Source: Uranotaenia lowii
Lineage: Eukaryota; Arthropoda; Insecta; Diptera; Culicidae
DNA length: 64,000 bases
Direction of reading: 5' to 3'
Assembly: GCF_029784155.1 (NCBI RefSeq)
Contig: NC_073693.1
Location: 136,575,988-136,639,987, forward strand
Positions 32,716-44,932 of the stretch are shown here, in pieces (the first letter of the stretch is position 1; each line of letters starts with the position of its first letter). Below the pieces are notes generated by a model. That model did no database searches. It saw nothing but the letters and a program-made list of their open reading frames with translations, and had not been told where the DNA came from. The translations under genes were made by a program, and so were the position numbers.

Positions 32716-33945
32716 TTCGTTCAATACACTGTGATAAATCATACTGTAAAATTTTTATGAAACGTAATTGAATATTATTGCATTTACACCCATGAAACAC
32801 TCGTATGAGTAAAAATTACACATGTTATCGAGAAAGCTGGCCATCAATGTGTATATATAATGGTTAGAGAAACTGTAATAAAAGAGAAGAGACATCTGCT
32901 CCCTACATAAATAAAATATATGGCCACATCACCGAAAGCTTTTGGGTCATGTGCCAAAAAATAGTAGAAAGTTTGAAAAATTTAATATGTTTTAATTCAT
33001 GTATTGATAAGCTGCTCCTGCTAAATCTTAAAACTTTGACTGAAATTTTACAAAAATACACATAATGAATGCTAAAAGTGCAAAAATGTACGTTTCTCAA
33101 TACTAAGTAAGTACGTTTGCAAAACTCGATTTTATAATCAGTCATAATTACGACTCGAACTGAAAAAATATTTTTTTTTGCAATTTATTGAAAGAATAAT
33201 TCTTGTTTCTTTCTCTTGTTTCTGTAGTTTCATAGTCTATGAAGTTAAAGTCGAGTGTTTTTTGCAATTTTTTATCCCCAATGGGTTATTATTATTCTTA
33301 GTTTGTATTCGGCGTTTGCCAAAATAAAAATTACTAATATACAATAATGATACCCTCATGATGCCCAGTTTTACTAAACATCAACACAAAATAATGAGCA
33401 TCTTGTACTAGTAACGACTCAATTCATTGAATTACATTATGCGTCGTATGGAATTCCGTTACACATTTCAGATTTCAATTCCATTTTCTTAAAGTATGGA
33501 TACCTTAATGATACCTGTTTTTGCAATCATTGAAAAATCACCACTTAAGTTATGCGCACTATACCGTTAACGAACAAATTTGCTGTTTGTGTTCAGTTTT
33601 AATTTCAGTTTTAATTTTAAACACCTAATAAATCTGAATAAAATTGAATACCAAATCATGCTATCATTTTGATCTCACTTTGCTGCTCTATCGTAATAAA
33701 TGAAACCTTAATGATACCTTGTTTTGTTATCTTAGAAAAAACAAAACCAAATATTGCTTCCATTTTGGTCTCAATACCTTACTTAGGTATTCATTTGGTA
33801 TCATATTCCGACATATTAATGCTTCAATGAAACCAAATTTTGCCATCGGGAAAAATGCGATAGCTAATAATGCTATCATTTTGGCATTGATAGCACATTT
33901 TGGTTACAGTTTGATATCAATTCAGGCATCAAAGTCTGCTCGGGT

Positions 33946-36857
33946 GAGCACACAGTTTGTTACCTTCAGGCGCGGCCATAGAGCTCGGCCTTTGGGGGTG
34001 GGGGTGATCTAACAAATTTTCTAGAATCGTCCAATTCGTTCAGTTTGAATGAGTAGAGGGGAGAAGGGAGGTAGTGCTGCACACTGCCCCTTTTCCTCCT
34101 ATTTGATCTCATTGAAATAAATAAGAGATAGGTATTTGAAAAATTTCTAAAAAAGAAAAGAAATTAAAATTTTTTAAACCAATTATTTAAATTTATTTCA
34201 ATATTCTTTGATACAACGTCAAACTGCGAATTTATAATGTTCCATGCGAGAAAATGTTGAAAAAAATGATTTTTGTATTTTGTATACCGGGGAGTTAAAA
34301 AAATGTAAGTTCATTAAAGAATCTCTCGTTATAAATGTCATTCAATTAAATGATGTTGAATAGAAGAAAATTTATGAAATCTATAAATTCATATTTTATA
34401 TGAGCATCTTCATATCAGCACAAGGTTAATTAAACGAAATTTTAATGATCCTCATTTGGAAGTTTAACGTTCGAAAAAGCAAATATTTGAGATATTTTTT
34501 TAAAACTGCGACCCAGAGATGGGTCTTGATTCAAACATTCAGTCAGCGAAACTTTTTTGTATAAAAATTAATCCAACTGTGTAGGTTGAAATTTCAGGGA
34601 CTAGACAAGATGAAAATTTGTTGTTGAAAAACATGCGTAAAAATTCGCCTTGTCTCCCGGTAGGACTTAAACCCACATCTTTCGCCGAAAGTTATACTGG
34701 TCGAGTGTCAAAGTCCATCGGAATGAAAAGAATTGTTCTCCCATGCATTCCAGCTCTCATTCTTGATTAACATTATTTAACCCTCCACAGCTCAACCCCG
34801 CATATAGACGGGGTTTACTTAGCGTAGCACCAATTATTTTTATTCATTTTTTGGATAGACTTTTCCAAAACACGTTCATCTAACAATCCATGCTAATAAA
34901 AACTTTTTGACAAGTAGTTGTCAAAAGCAACAGCTCAATAAATAAAAAAAAAACAGGTTAGGAAGGTTAGATCTAAAATTTTCCGCCATTCTGACTGCTT
35001 TCAGTCTTATGCAACTAATCCTCAACTTCTTAAGACGTAACCAATATCATAATTATATTTTCGATTGGAATTGGAATTCGATTGGATGTGAACAAAGAGG
35101 GTTTTTGGATATATTTAAGACAGTAACAAAATACAAAATGTCATATGCTTAACCTTTCCGAACAAAGGCCGAACAAAGTCAGTCTTTTTTACCAGAAATC
35201 ATTGCAAAATTCGTGCAATGGAATTTAAGTTTTCAAATTGAAAACCGGACTTATCTGTCCAAATAGCGGTATTTTTATAAAGTTTCATGAGTTGCAAAAT
35301 TTAATCATGAAAAATTAATTTTTCTCGAGACACTTAGTGGCATTGATCTTATTTATTATTAATTGAAATAAAAGGTTATAAGTTCAATTTGATGAAGCAA
35401 AAATTGTTATTTGACGCAAAAATTATACATCGATAGTTTTATTGGTGCTTTTGGTTTTGATTTCGCCGAAATTGTGGATATATCCTGGTAAAAACCTAGC
35501 TTTTTTCCTCCAAAGCCAGACCACCCCCAAACCTCGCTTTCCTTGTTTTTTCTTCTTTTAAATCTGCGTAAGCTCGTAAATAAAACCAACCAATCTGGTA
35601 TAATTACACTAGATACCATTTCTTCAGAGGAATTTATAATCCCAAAGTAATGTAAAATGAATTGTGACCCAAGATTTTTAAGGAAGTATGAAATTTTCAT
35701 CAAACTGGCATCCCTGATAATGTTTTGAAATTTCGTCGCCACGTGGTCGAAAATTGTTGTTTACATGAAAATTTGCGTTTCACACGCTCCAATTTTCTCA
35801 CTTATTTTAATTTTTTAAACTAGTTTTACATTTTACTCACATGCAATTTTATTGTAGGAATTATTCATAAAAAATAGTTGGTTAGAGTTTGAATGGTTTG
35901 AATCCTGAGGCTCAAATGAGTGTTTTTATTAAAATCATACAATCATTCAATAGTTGTTTTTGAATACTGTTTCAAAACATAATTTTAAGTATCTGGTGTT
36001 CTGAATTAAAACTCATCAGTTTCTAGTAAATTAATCATTAGTAACTGATAAACCAACACACCTTTATGAAACAATACTAATTTTGATTCAATTTGTTATC
36101 CTCTATTCAATTAAGGTTTCTTTATTTTTCCTAGATGTAGTAGGTTCAAAAGATTATAATTTTCCAAATTTCTGACAATTTATTAGAAAATTTAACGTTG
36201 CGTGGCATTTATGTCTACAAATGTGTTTTCCAAGGATTTATATTTTGCTTCAAAAGTTAAAACTAAAGAAAAAACCAAAGACGCCTCCAAATTAGTCATA
36301 ACTGTATGTGCATCTCGGAAAAAATAAATTTAGTAGACCTGTGTTGTCAATACCTCTGTAAAATTTATGGGGAAAATTTGTGTTTTTCTGGTTGATAATT
36401 ATAGTTCCTCAAGTTGGATAGAGCTTGCACAATAAAATGCAAACAAAAGATAAAGATTTTACAGCCATTCCTTGAAAACGTTGGGTCGATAGCTTTTCAA
36501 CTGCAGATCAAGTTAGTAAGTAAACCATCTAAAACATAATGAAACTTTTCTATTATTTTATTTAATTTCATAAGTTCATACGATGGATGTTAAATACCAA
36601 ATATTCATTCAAAAACGTTCGGACAGGTTGCTTGATTAATGCTTGAATGTGATTTGTACCTTAGCGTGCATATTTAACGAAAATAAACAAATCTTCGTTA
36701 AGTTTGTTTTTAACGACATCTAGTGGCTATTTGCTGAGTTATTTTTTTGTTTAAAATAACGGTTAGATTTTTACACAAGATTTTAGCTCCAGCCCGAACT
36801 CTGTTCTGTGATTAAAACAAATAAAGTTTAAGAATGCTTTAGATTCAGCTAGGGTGG
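33946..36857. other. AT-rich non-coding DNA
   Basis: No exon is recognised. The 111-codon minus frame at 35407-35742 has no domain. A tRNA-like relic lies near 34650-34735. Confidence 0.5.
34650..34735 (-). repeat. tRNA-derived relic
   Basis: The minus strand contains TGGGTTTAAGTCC, a degenerate B box, and an ACTCGACCAGTATAAC segment where a D arm would be. It lacks a proper acceptor stem and is probably an old SINE head. Confidence 0.4.
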
Positions 36858-36859
36858 TA

Positions 36860-38725
36860 CCCAAGTAACCAAAAGTTCCATAAAACAGGATCTTAAAAGC
36901 TTACTCAGCCTTGTTTGAGGGCTGTATAGCATTCTATACAGCTTAAAATTTAAGTTCTTATCGATACTTTCAAGTTCCATATTCAAAGCTGAATAGAAGG
37001 CTACTCAGCCATGGCATAGTGCTTTGAATAAAAAAAATTATAGAAAAAATGTTTGATCAAGTTTTTTCCACTCTCAAATCTAGGGCACTCAAATTTGTAT
37101 TTCTATATATTGCTTCGGTTTTTTTTACAAATGTAATACTTACTTGAAAAATTTGCTTGTTATAAGATTTGAACCTGATCCTGCTAGATACGAACTGAAC
37201 ACGTTACCTTTATACCATAGCTGTTGCCTAGGTTGTTGTATTCAAAACATTATTTTAAAGTTAACTACGGGTTATTCTTTAAAAGTAGGCGGGATAAACA
37301 TGTAAACAATCCGTTTAAAATATTATAAACAGAAGGTATGAAAAGACGAAGTTTTATCACCCTTCAGAAGAAATAATCCTTCGTACAGATTTTGTACATT
37401 CACTCATTCTGCATCGGCAATCATTCATGTGCTACGTAAGTTTTAAATTTGTTTCCGTGATATTTGATATTTTATGTAAAACATTTCTTTCAGGTTGCGG
37501 CTTAAAAAGCAAAAACCAAGTTGAAACCAAGAACAAAAATCCCCAAAATTTATCATCCAGTATGTGGATAGTATTCAGTTCATTATTTTTTGGCAGTCCC
37601 TGGTGGAAATTCTCGTGTTGAATACAAAAAATTGATTACATTCAATCGGTTTCAAGAGTGTCCCTGTCCATCAATGCGATGATTTTAATGCTTCTGCTAG
37701 GAAAAGCTGCCCTTGGTTAGTGGATCTTCCGGGTGTTGGTAAAGCCGATTTCACTGTTGCTGATGCTGCCATGAGATCTGCTCCCGTCGAAGAGAGAACA
37801 AAATATTGGAAATAGAAACTCGATGGCATAGGCATAAAATGTGAAAAGTTTCAAACATGTCAATAAATAAATCTTTTATTATACCTTGAAAATCTGATCT
37901 CAAGGAATGGTAACCATAATATTTTAGTATTCTTCCCTATTGCTGAATCTCAAAAAAGATAAGGCTGTTACATACGAGTGTAATATGTAAAATAAATTTG
38001 GTACGAATATTGTAGCTTTATTTTGTCTTTTAATTAAAACTAAATCAATTGATTTATTAAAACACGTGGACGATTTGATAGTCAAGTTTTATAAGATTTT
38101 TTCTGAATGAAAACCTCTGTTGAAAATTCAGATTTTCATCTTTTTATTCAAGCAAAGAATTGCGATATCATTATTAATCACATTCAGTTTTTTTTAAATA
38201 TATTGTCCTTATTATTCCTTATTTTTAAGCAACATTGTGAAATTTTATGAGTTATAAATATTGTCAAAATTTTAAAATAATTTGAAATTTATATTTAAAA
38301 TTGATGTCATCTTTCCATTTTGATCAAAACAGTTGATTTATTTGTGGGTCAATTCATTTTTCGTATATTGGTATCTCTGATTTTCTGTTATGCATTGCAT
38401 TGAAGTTCTTTTGAAGTTCTTCATAGAACCAAAAGGTTCGTAACAAGCTCTGCATGGAACCAAAAAGTTCTTAAGAAGTTCTTTATGGAACCAAAAAATT
38501 CGTAAGAAGTTCGTAACGAAGCACGATAGTCCAAATTCAATCTTGGATTTTTTAAGGTACTTGGAACGCACAAAATGTTTTATGCTATTTGTATAGACTT
38601 TTTATGTTCATTCAGAAGTCCAATTCAAGCACTTTGTTTCATTTCTCTCGAGAACCTTTAACTCAGCCAAATGTGAACTTTTAATGTACAAGATTAAGTA
38701 TCTATGCGACTTTTGGTTACTTGGG
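36860..38725. mobile_element. TA-flanked 1.87-kb foldback element
   Basis: The ends CCCAAGTAACCAAAAGT and its exact inverse form terminal repeats, with TA at 36858-36859 and 38726-38727. Near the right end, 38395-38520 has three imperfect copies of a GGAACCAAAAAGTTC...AAGTTC unit. No transposase-like frame is present. It probably moves with a Tc1/mariner-type enzyme supplied from elsewhere. A tRNA-like relic lies inside it on the minus strand at about 37165-37240. Confidence 0.82.
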
Positions 38726-38727
38726 TA

Positions 38728-39213
38728 GGATTTACCGGTTTTTTTCAAATCCGGTATTTCGGTATTCGTAATTTATAAAACCGATAAAACCGGTAAAACC
38801 GGTATTTTTCAAAGTATATCGAATTCATGAAAAGGTTTCGTCTAATCGCAGTATAGTTATGGCAAAAAATGCACAGAGTTTATAACGCAATAGATTTTAC
38901 AACGTTTTCAATTGAAAAAGATGGAATTGTGCCTTTAAATTATCCCTTTTTTTAATTCATTGATAAATATATTATCACTCTCATGATAATCATAATATTT
39001 ACGTCAATTTATTCAGTCTGTAAAATCGGCTAAGACGGTGTATGTCTTTTTATCATCGTCATTTTGTTATAATATTTTCGCATTGAGGTTGCAGAAATTA
39101 AAGAAGTTCAATATAATTTCGACAAATTTTTGTCCTGAACTCTAGAACAGTATTCAGATTGATGAACAGATTTAGTAAAAGTTTTTCTAGTCTTCTATGA
39201 AAATAATATTAAA
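38728..39213. other. Non-coding spacer with short ACCGGTA repeats
   Basis: The stretch 38740-38815 repeats ACCGGTA/ACCGGTTTT and TCCGGTATTTCGG motifs. Nothing else is recognised. Confidence 0.5.
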
Positions 39214-39235
39214 TCTATATATATAAAAATGAATT

Positions 39236-39272
<37 letters not shown>

Positions 39273-41245
39273 TCCCTATAGACTCGGAAACTACTGAACC
39301 GATTTGCGTGAAACTTGGCAGGTGGGGTTGTGGGAAGCAGGGGAAGGTTCCTATGATGGTTTGAGACCCCTCTCTCTCTCATGAAGGGAGGGAGGGGCCT
39401 CCCAAACAAAAGACTATTTTTTGCATAACTCGAGAACCCATCAAGCAAATGGTATCGAATTTGGCATGGGGTGGTATTTGGGAACGAGGAATATTTCTAT
39501 GAATATAAGATACCCCTCCCTCCTCTCAGTGGGGTGATAGGAAGGGGGGAGGGGGGCTACCTTACATTTTTTCATATTACTCGAAAACTAATCAAGATAT
39601 TGGAACCAAATTTGGCACGGGAAGGTATTATGATACGACAAATATTTCAATGATTATTTGAGACCCCTCCCTCTTTCCAGTATAAAGGGGGAGGGGCCTC
39701 TTTCGTATTTTTTTACATAACTCAAAAACTAATAAAGCAAATGGAATCAAATTTGGCATGAGAAGGTAGTTGGATACGAAAAATATTTCTATGATTATTT
39801 GAGACCCCTCCCTCTTTCCAGTAGGGAGATATAAAAGGGGGGAGGAGCCTCTTTATATATTTTTTTACATAGCTAAAAAACTAATTAAGGAAATGGAACC
39901 AAATTTGGCATGGGCGGGTATTTGGGAACGTGATATGTTCCAATAATTGTTTGAGACCCCTTCCTTCTTCCATCGAGGAGAAAGGAAAGAAGGAGGGGAG
40001 TTTCATACAGTTTTAACTGCATAACTCAAGAACTACAACAGCAAATGGAACCAAATTTGGCATGGAACGATATTTGGGTACGAGAAATGCTTCTATGAAT
40101 ATTTGGTATCCCTCACTCCTTCAAAGAGATGGATTAAATGGGGGAGGGGAGGTTTCCCTTACAGTTTTCAGTATAACTGGAGAGTTGATCGAGCAAATTG
40201 AACCATATTAGACATGTTAGGGTTTTTGGATAAGAGAAATGTTTCTATTATAAATTTAAGCCCCAACTTTTTTTCAGCGGAAAGATATAAGGGCGGCTTC
40301 CATACAATTTTTTTTGCATAACTCGAGAATTAATTGAGCAAATGAAACTAAATTTGGCATCAAAAAGAATTTGAGTACGAGAAATACTTTTTCTTTGTGA
40401 AGCAATTCCTTTCTTGCAGTAGGATGATAGAATTGGGAATATAGGAAGGAAATAGAAGGCTTACATTTAACTTTTTTTTTTTTTATTAAATCCGAGAAAT
40501 GGACAAAACTTAACATGGAAAATCATTTTGCTATGATTCTATGAATATCTGACACACCATCCTCCTTTCAGTGAGTAGGTACATAGGAGGAGGGAGTTGA
40601 GCCCAATACACTTTTGTTAGCATAAGTTCTCAATTTATGCAAACAAAACCAACAAATGGAAATGGTACTTCCATGGCATGGAAAGGTACTTGGTTACGAG
40701 ATATGTTTCTACGAATGTTATAGACCCTTACGCTTTACAGTGTAGAGAGGGGAAGAAAGAAGTAGGCTCCTTTTAAATTATGTTGTAAAGCTTAAAAACT
40801 TATCAACCAATTAAGTTATAATTGATATACGAGGATTTTTGGACACGAAAAAATGGGTATGATTATAAAAGACCACGACCTTCATTCAGCAGGGGGTGAA
40901 GGGAAGGAGAGGGGAGGCTCTCTTATCAGTTTTTAGCATAAATCCAGAGAATATCAAGCAAAAACAATCATATTTTATAAGTTAGATTGTTTGCGTACGA
41001 TTAATTTGAGACCCTCCAGACAGATCAAAATTATCAGATCTTTTACACAAATTTATAGAGCAAGATTCAGAATATTAGTTTAAGTTATCTTTGTGTTGCA
41101 ATTCGAAACTCCAGCTGCAGCTCTCATTTTATAACGGTTGCTTATGAATTATGTTATAATGCCAATAAAACAATAAAAATTTGAATAATTTTTGAAAATA
41201 TCATTTGATTTTGGAAGGTGTACCAAAGCACACCGAGTCAGCTAG
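39214..41245 (+). mobile_element. Non-autonomous Helitron
   Basis: It starts TCTATATATATAAAAATGAA after an A and ends CAGCTAG before a T, as Helitrons do. Just inside the 3' end, GGTGT (41217-41221) pairs with ACACC (41230-41234), giving the expected subterminal hairpin. A TCTG microsatellite follows the 5' end (39238-39272). The interior is a series of about nine or ten diverged repeats of roughly 130-200 bp, each with ATAACTCGAGAACTAATCAA-, AATTTGGCATG- and GAGACCCCTCCCTC-type blocks. No Rep/helicase is encoded. Confidence 0.9.
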
Positions 41246-42171
41246 TCTGATATAAAAAAAAGATTTTTCGTTTAAAAAAATGATTTGATTAATTACTAAA
41301 AAAAACTCAAAACACTGTCACAATGTTTTTGGTTGACTCCCAAAATTACAGATTATTGTTGTGTAAAATACGGGTGTTTTCCCCACAGCCTAGGTCGTGA
41401 TCGCATTAAGTTTGCCTTTCCGAAAATTATAACGAACAAAATCTTTTAAAAAACCAAAGCAATTAATTTAGTTGTTCGGATCTGATCCATACGGGGTTGG
41501 GAAAGAACGATAAAAAGCGGCAAATATGTTCAATATTTGGAACCGATAAAGTACTGAAATTAAGTTCTTTTGTTTTGAATTTTAGAGAACAATAAATTTG
41601 ATTTTTAATAATGGAAAAAGAAAGATAAAAAGGTTGATTGCCAGTAGAAGTCCTACGCCTCTGAAGCGCCTGTTGGAAAAAATTATCGCCCCATTAGAAA
41701 TTTGACTGCATATTCAATTTTATTACCAAAACGACTATTCGAATAACCTCTTATGTTCTTAAACATTCCCACAAAGGGAAAATTTTGAAAATTCAAGGGT
41801 TTACCGACCATGAAAAGTTTGAAATTTTAATAAAAGTTCGAGCCTTTTCTTGTATTTTGTAACAGTGTAACGGGGGTGGGGAAGGGAAGAAGAGTGACCG
41901 CGGTGACCGCACATGTTTCCCTTGTACTAACTTGCTTTGAAGTTTAGCAACGGCATTCTCAACTCCGTGTAGAAAAAGCGAAGTTCACCCTTTCAATTTA
42001 ATTTCAAAATGACTAGCTGAATATGTTTTAAAATAGAAAAATCTACTAGAATCATTTTTTCATAGGACTATTTTCTTTGAATAATTGATTGGAGTTGGTT
42101 ATAAACCCATAGAAGCATGACTTACTTCCAAATTTGTTCGTTAGCAACTGATATGTTAGAGCCAGGAAGCC
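41246..42171. other. Non-coding DNA
   Basis: No feature is recognised. Confidence 0.5.
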
Positions 42172-42408
42172 TCAACGAAAAAAATGGAATCCATTTTGTA
42201 ACATCTCAATCTGCATATTCTCCCAAGCTAAGTAGCAGCAACCCCGTGAGATGGAAAAACCGATGAAGTGTTGTTGCCAATTTGGCAAACCAGAACCATT
42301 TCTATCCCTATGGGGGGCTCCAGTAGTTCTTCCGTTAGTTAAATCCAGCAGGAAGCTCCACAGGACAAAAGTTGTAAAAAGAGTCTTCTTCATCCCTCGG
42401 CCATCCAC
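42172..42408 (-). CDS. Candidate small secreted protein or first coding exon
   Basis: The minus-strand frame of 78 codons starts at ATG 42408 or at a second Met five codons later. From the second Met it reads MKKTLFTTFVLWSFLLDLTN, which has the basic start, hydrophobic core and polar end of a signal peptide. GRTTGAPHRDRNGSGLPNWQ and a short C-terminal part with CC follow. The stretch 42440-42800 on the same strand is GC-richer than its surroundings and contains TCAGTC initiator-like sites near 42790, so it could be promoter plus 5' leader. No strong splice donor is visible inside the frame, and no homologue comes to mind, so it may also be chance. Confidence 0.35.
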   Translation of the reverse strand: MDGRGMKKTLFTTFVLWSFLLDLTNGRTTGAPHRDRNGSGLPNWQQHFIGFSISRGCCYLAWENMQIEMLQNGFHFFR

Positions 42409-42809
42409 CAGAAAGATTGGCTTTTGCTCGCCATTCGTTGGTTAGACGCCACTACCATGTCATAGGTCAGTGAATATCGGTCGATATACCCTTTACATTT
42501 TCCCCATAAAACCATAACGTTAGTTCGGGAATTGGGTGCCTGTTTTTTTGTCTTCAAACGGAGCATCACCCATCCATTCATGTTTCCCCCTGAACGACAA
42601 CAACGACGACGACGACAGTTGTCGACGGGATGAAAATGAACGGGCGTCGTCGTTGAAATATTCAGTGGGGTCTCGGGAAAATTTCCTTTCGGGGATAGTT
42701 TCGTATTCATGGATATTTCATTCGCGAGCGCCAAAGGCGACCTTTTTGCATGGGATGTTGTTGTCTGACTGCTAGCGAACTAGCGGGCTGACTGACTTGT
42801 TGATGAGCG

Positions 42810-44930
42810 CGCCTTAGTCGAATCGGTCTTCCAAAAGTGTATGTTATGGGTGCTCCTGCATTGATTATTTCTCGTCTTTCGGCGTAAACAATTGAGCAAT
42901 AAAAGATTATGGAATGTGTTATCAGCGAATATGAAAATCAAGCTATCAACATTGTATACTCATATCTAGAAGTAGACTCATAATGATATTTTGTCAAGTT
43001 GATTGACAAATTCACCTAAAAGATCTTTACCCAAACTAAATAACTTGGGAGTCAGAAAGTACAAACTATAGCCTAAATTTGTGAAAAAAATTGTTCAACA
43101 AATGTCCCAATAAAAAACAATTCAACAGGATTACATTTTATACATCCGTTAATTTATCAGTCTACTTACATACTAGAGACCATTCGGCTTTCCGATTTAA
43201 AGATGTGTCTTATCTTTCTCATTCATACTTCTAAGCCATTGAACGGCTTTTATCAGGTCCAGGGGTTTGGCTCATTGTGTCATCGATATGGATAAACAGT
43301 TTTACTGACACATTCATTTTGCTACGCTTCCGCGGAACGATGAATCGAAGCCCCAGTAATAAAATTTAAAACAGACTCAGCAAGATAACGGACAGGTGAT
43401 TAGAGTACAGACAGTGGCGGCGAATCTTTGAAATAAATTCTAAGTTTGGTTTGAATGACGTTGAAATTGTTATTTTTTATGCATTTGAGGAGTTTTTTTT
43501 ATTATTGAATACATACCTTGAACTCGTTTTCTTCTGTAGGTTTTATAGCCAAAATATTATTTGTTCGATAAAAATAAACAAATATGATTAATATACGATT
43601 ACTTGAAATCAAGAAAACGATGCTGCTATTAAGCCCATACCGTATCTGAATGTAAATTTTTGACAGTGTACGGTTTCAATTCAATCATCAAACTAAAATC
43701 ATTAGTAAACTGAGTCCACAGTCCACAGAAGAAACAAAAATTATGTTAAATTTTCCGCGAACAAAATATTACATCCTATACAAGCATAAAAATTAAAATT
43801 TACTCATCTTAACGTTACTTTAAAATTCAGGAAAAAACATGGATGGGTTTTGGACCAAAACGAAGCTTTCTAGACCCCAGGGTTTACGAAATTCAAAAAA
43901 TGCCCCAAATCTACCCATTAGCGAAAAAAAAGTTTAGTTTTTCACATTCCAGGGAATTTCTCATCTGGCGTAAATTTTTGAAGATAATAACTGCAAAAAG
44001 CAACGATTTTACTAAGCAAAACATTCCATCGTTGACATTTTGGTTGAAGGCAATTATTGAAAATCTTTTTGCTCAAAACTGATGTTCACTTTTTGAATAT
44101 CAATTACGGCGCCGGCCACGTCCTAATATTTAAATGATAAATTTGAAAAAAAAGAAAAGGATGAAAAAATGTTGTGTTGTTGACCGAGATTACTTCTGCA
44201 TTCTAGCAAATAAATTGGTTGGTGGAATGGAGGAAAATTATAACATCAAACTCTCCTTTTATTTCCTTATGAAATTCAAAAGTTGCAAAAATTTTGTACG
44301 GTGGTTCTATTATATAAAGTGTTAAAGAAGTTACCTAAATTCTTAAGATAAAAAATATTGCAAATTAAAAAATTTGGATGCAATTGATACATTTTTGTAG
44401 CATTCACCCTTCAAATTGAAATTTTACAAAAACCTTGTACCTTAACTATTTTTGATCACATTTAATTATTTGTTTTTTTTTACATTTATTCTTTTTTGTT
44501 ATATTTAAATTGTAATTGATAAACTTTTGTTGAGCTCCTTTTTTTCAACATATTTTTTATACTGTAGAATTTTACTATTTATGTTCTTTAAAAAAATTGA
44601 AATTCTAGCAAAATTTATTTTCTGGCCGAAATTGTTTTTTACCCCAATCCGATAATGTTTGTGTCGATTTTCTGATTGCAACTGATGAATGAATTGAAAA
44701 TTGAAGAAAACATAGCTGCGTGCTTCCATTTTCCCAATGGAGATTCTTCCGTGAAATCGATCGTATTGAAGATAACAGGTTCCTGGCTTGGCAACAGCGA
44801 GACTCCTCTCTCCTTTTTACATTTAATTTCATATCGAAAATGAAAATAATAATTTATAATAATCCTAATAGTTCCTAATAAAAAATTGAATATCGAGCTC
44901 TCATAATGGATTAACTTAAGGTAGGGTTAC
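42810..44930. other. Non-coding DNA
   Basis: Short frames at 43843-44082, 44134-44325 and 44605-44832 show no domains. No repeat is recognised. Confidence 0.5.
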
Positions 44931-44932
44931 CA

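Larger units (their letters stand above)
28853..33945. mobile_element. Possible large inverted-repeat element enclosing histone-like relics
   Basis: The left end CCCGAGCAGACTTTTATGG (28854) is matched by the right end, whose reverse complement is CCCGAGCAGACTTTGATGC (to 33945). The few hundred bases inside each end share the same style of repeated 'gataccaaat / caaaatttgg / tatcatgcc' motifs in opposite orientation. A further CCCGAGCATAATT near 29300 shows that at least one shorter family member (about 28853-29330) may be nested or adjacent. It could therefore be one 5-kb element or two separate family members on either side of unrelated DNA. I found no target duplication longer than two bases. 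Confidence 0.5.
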
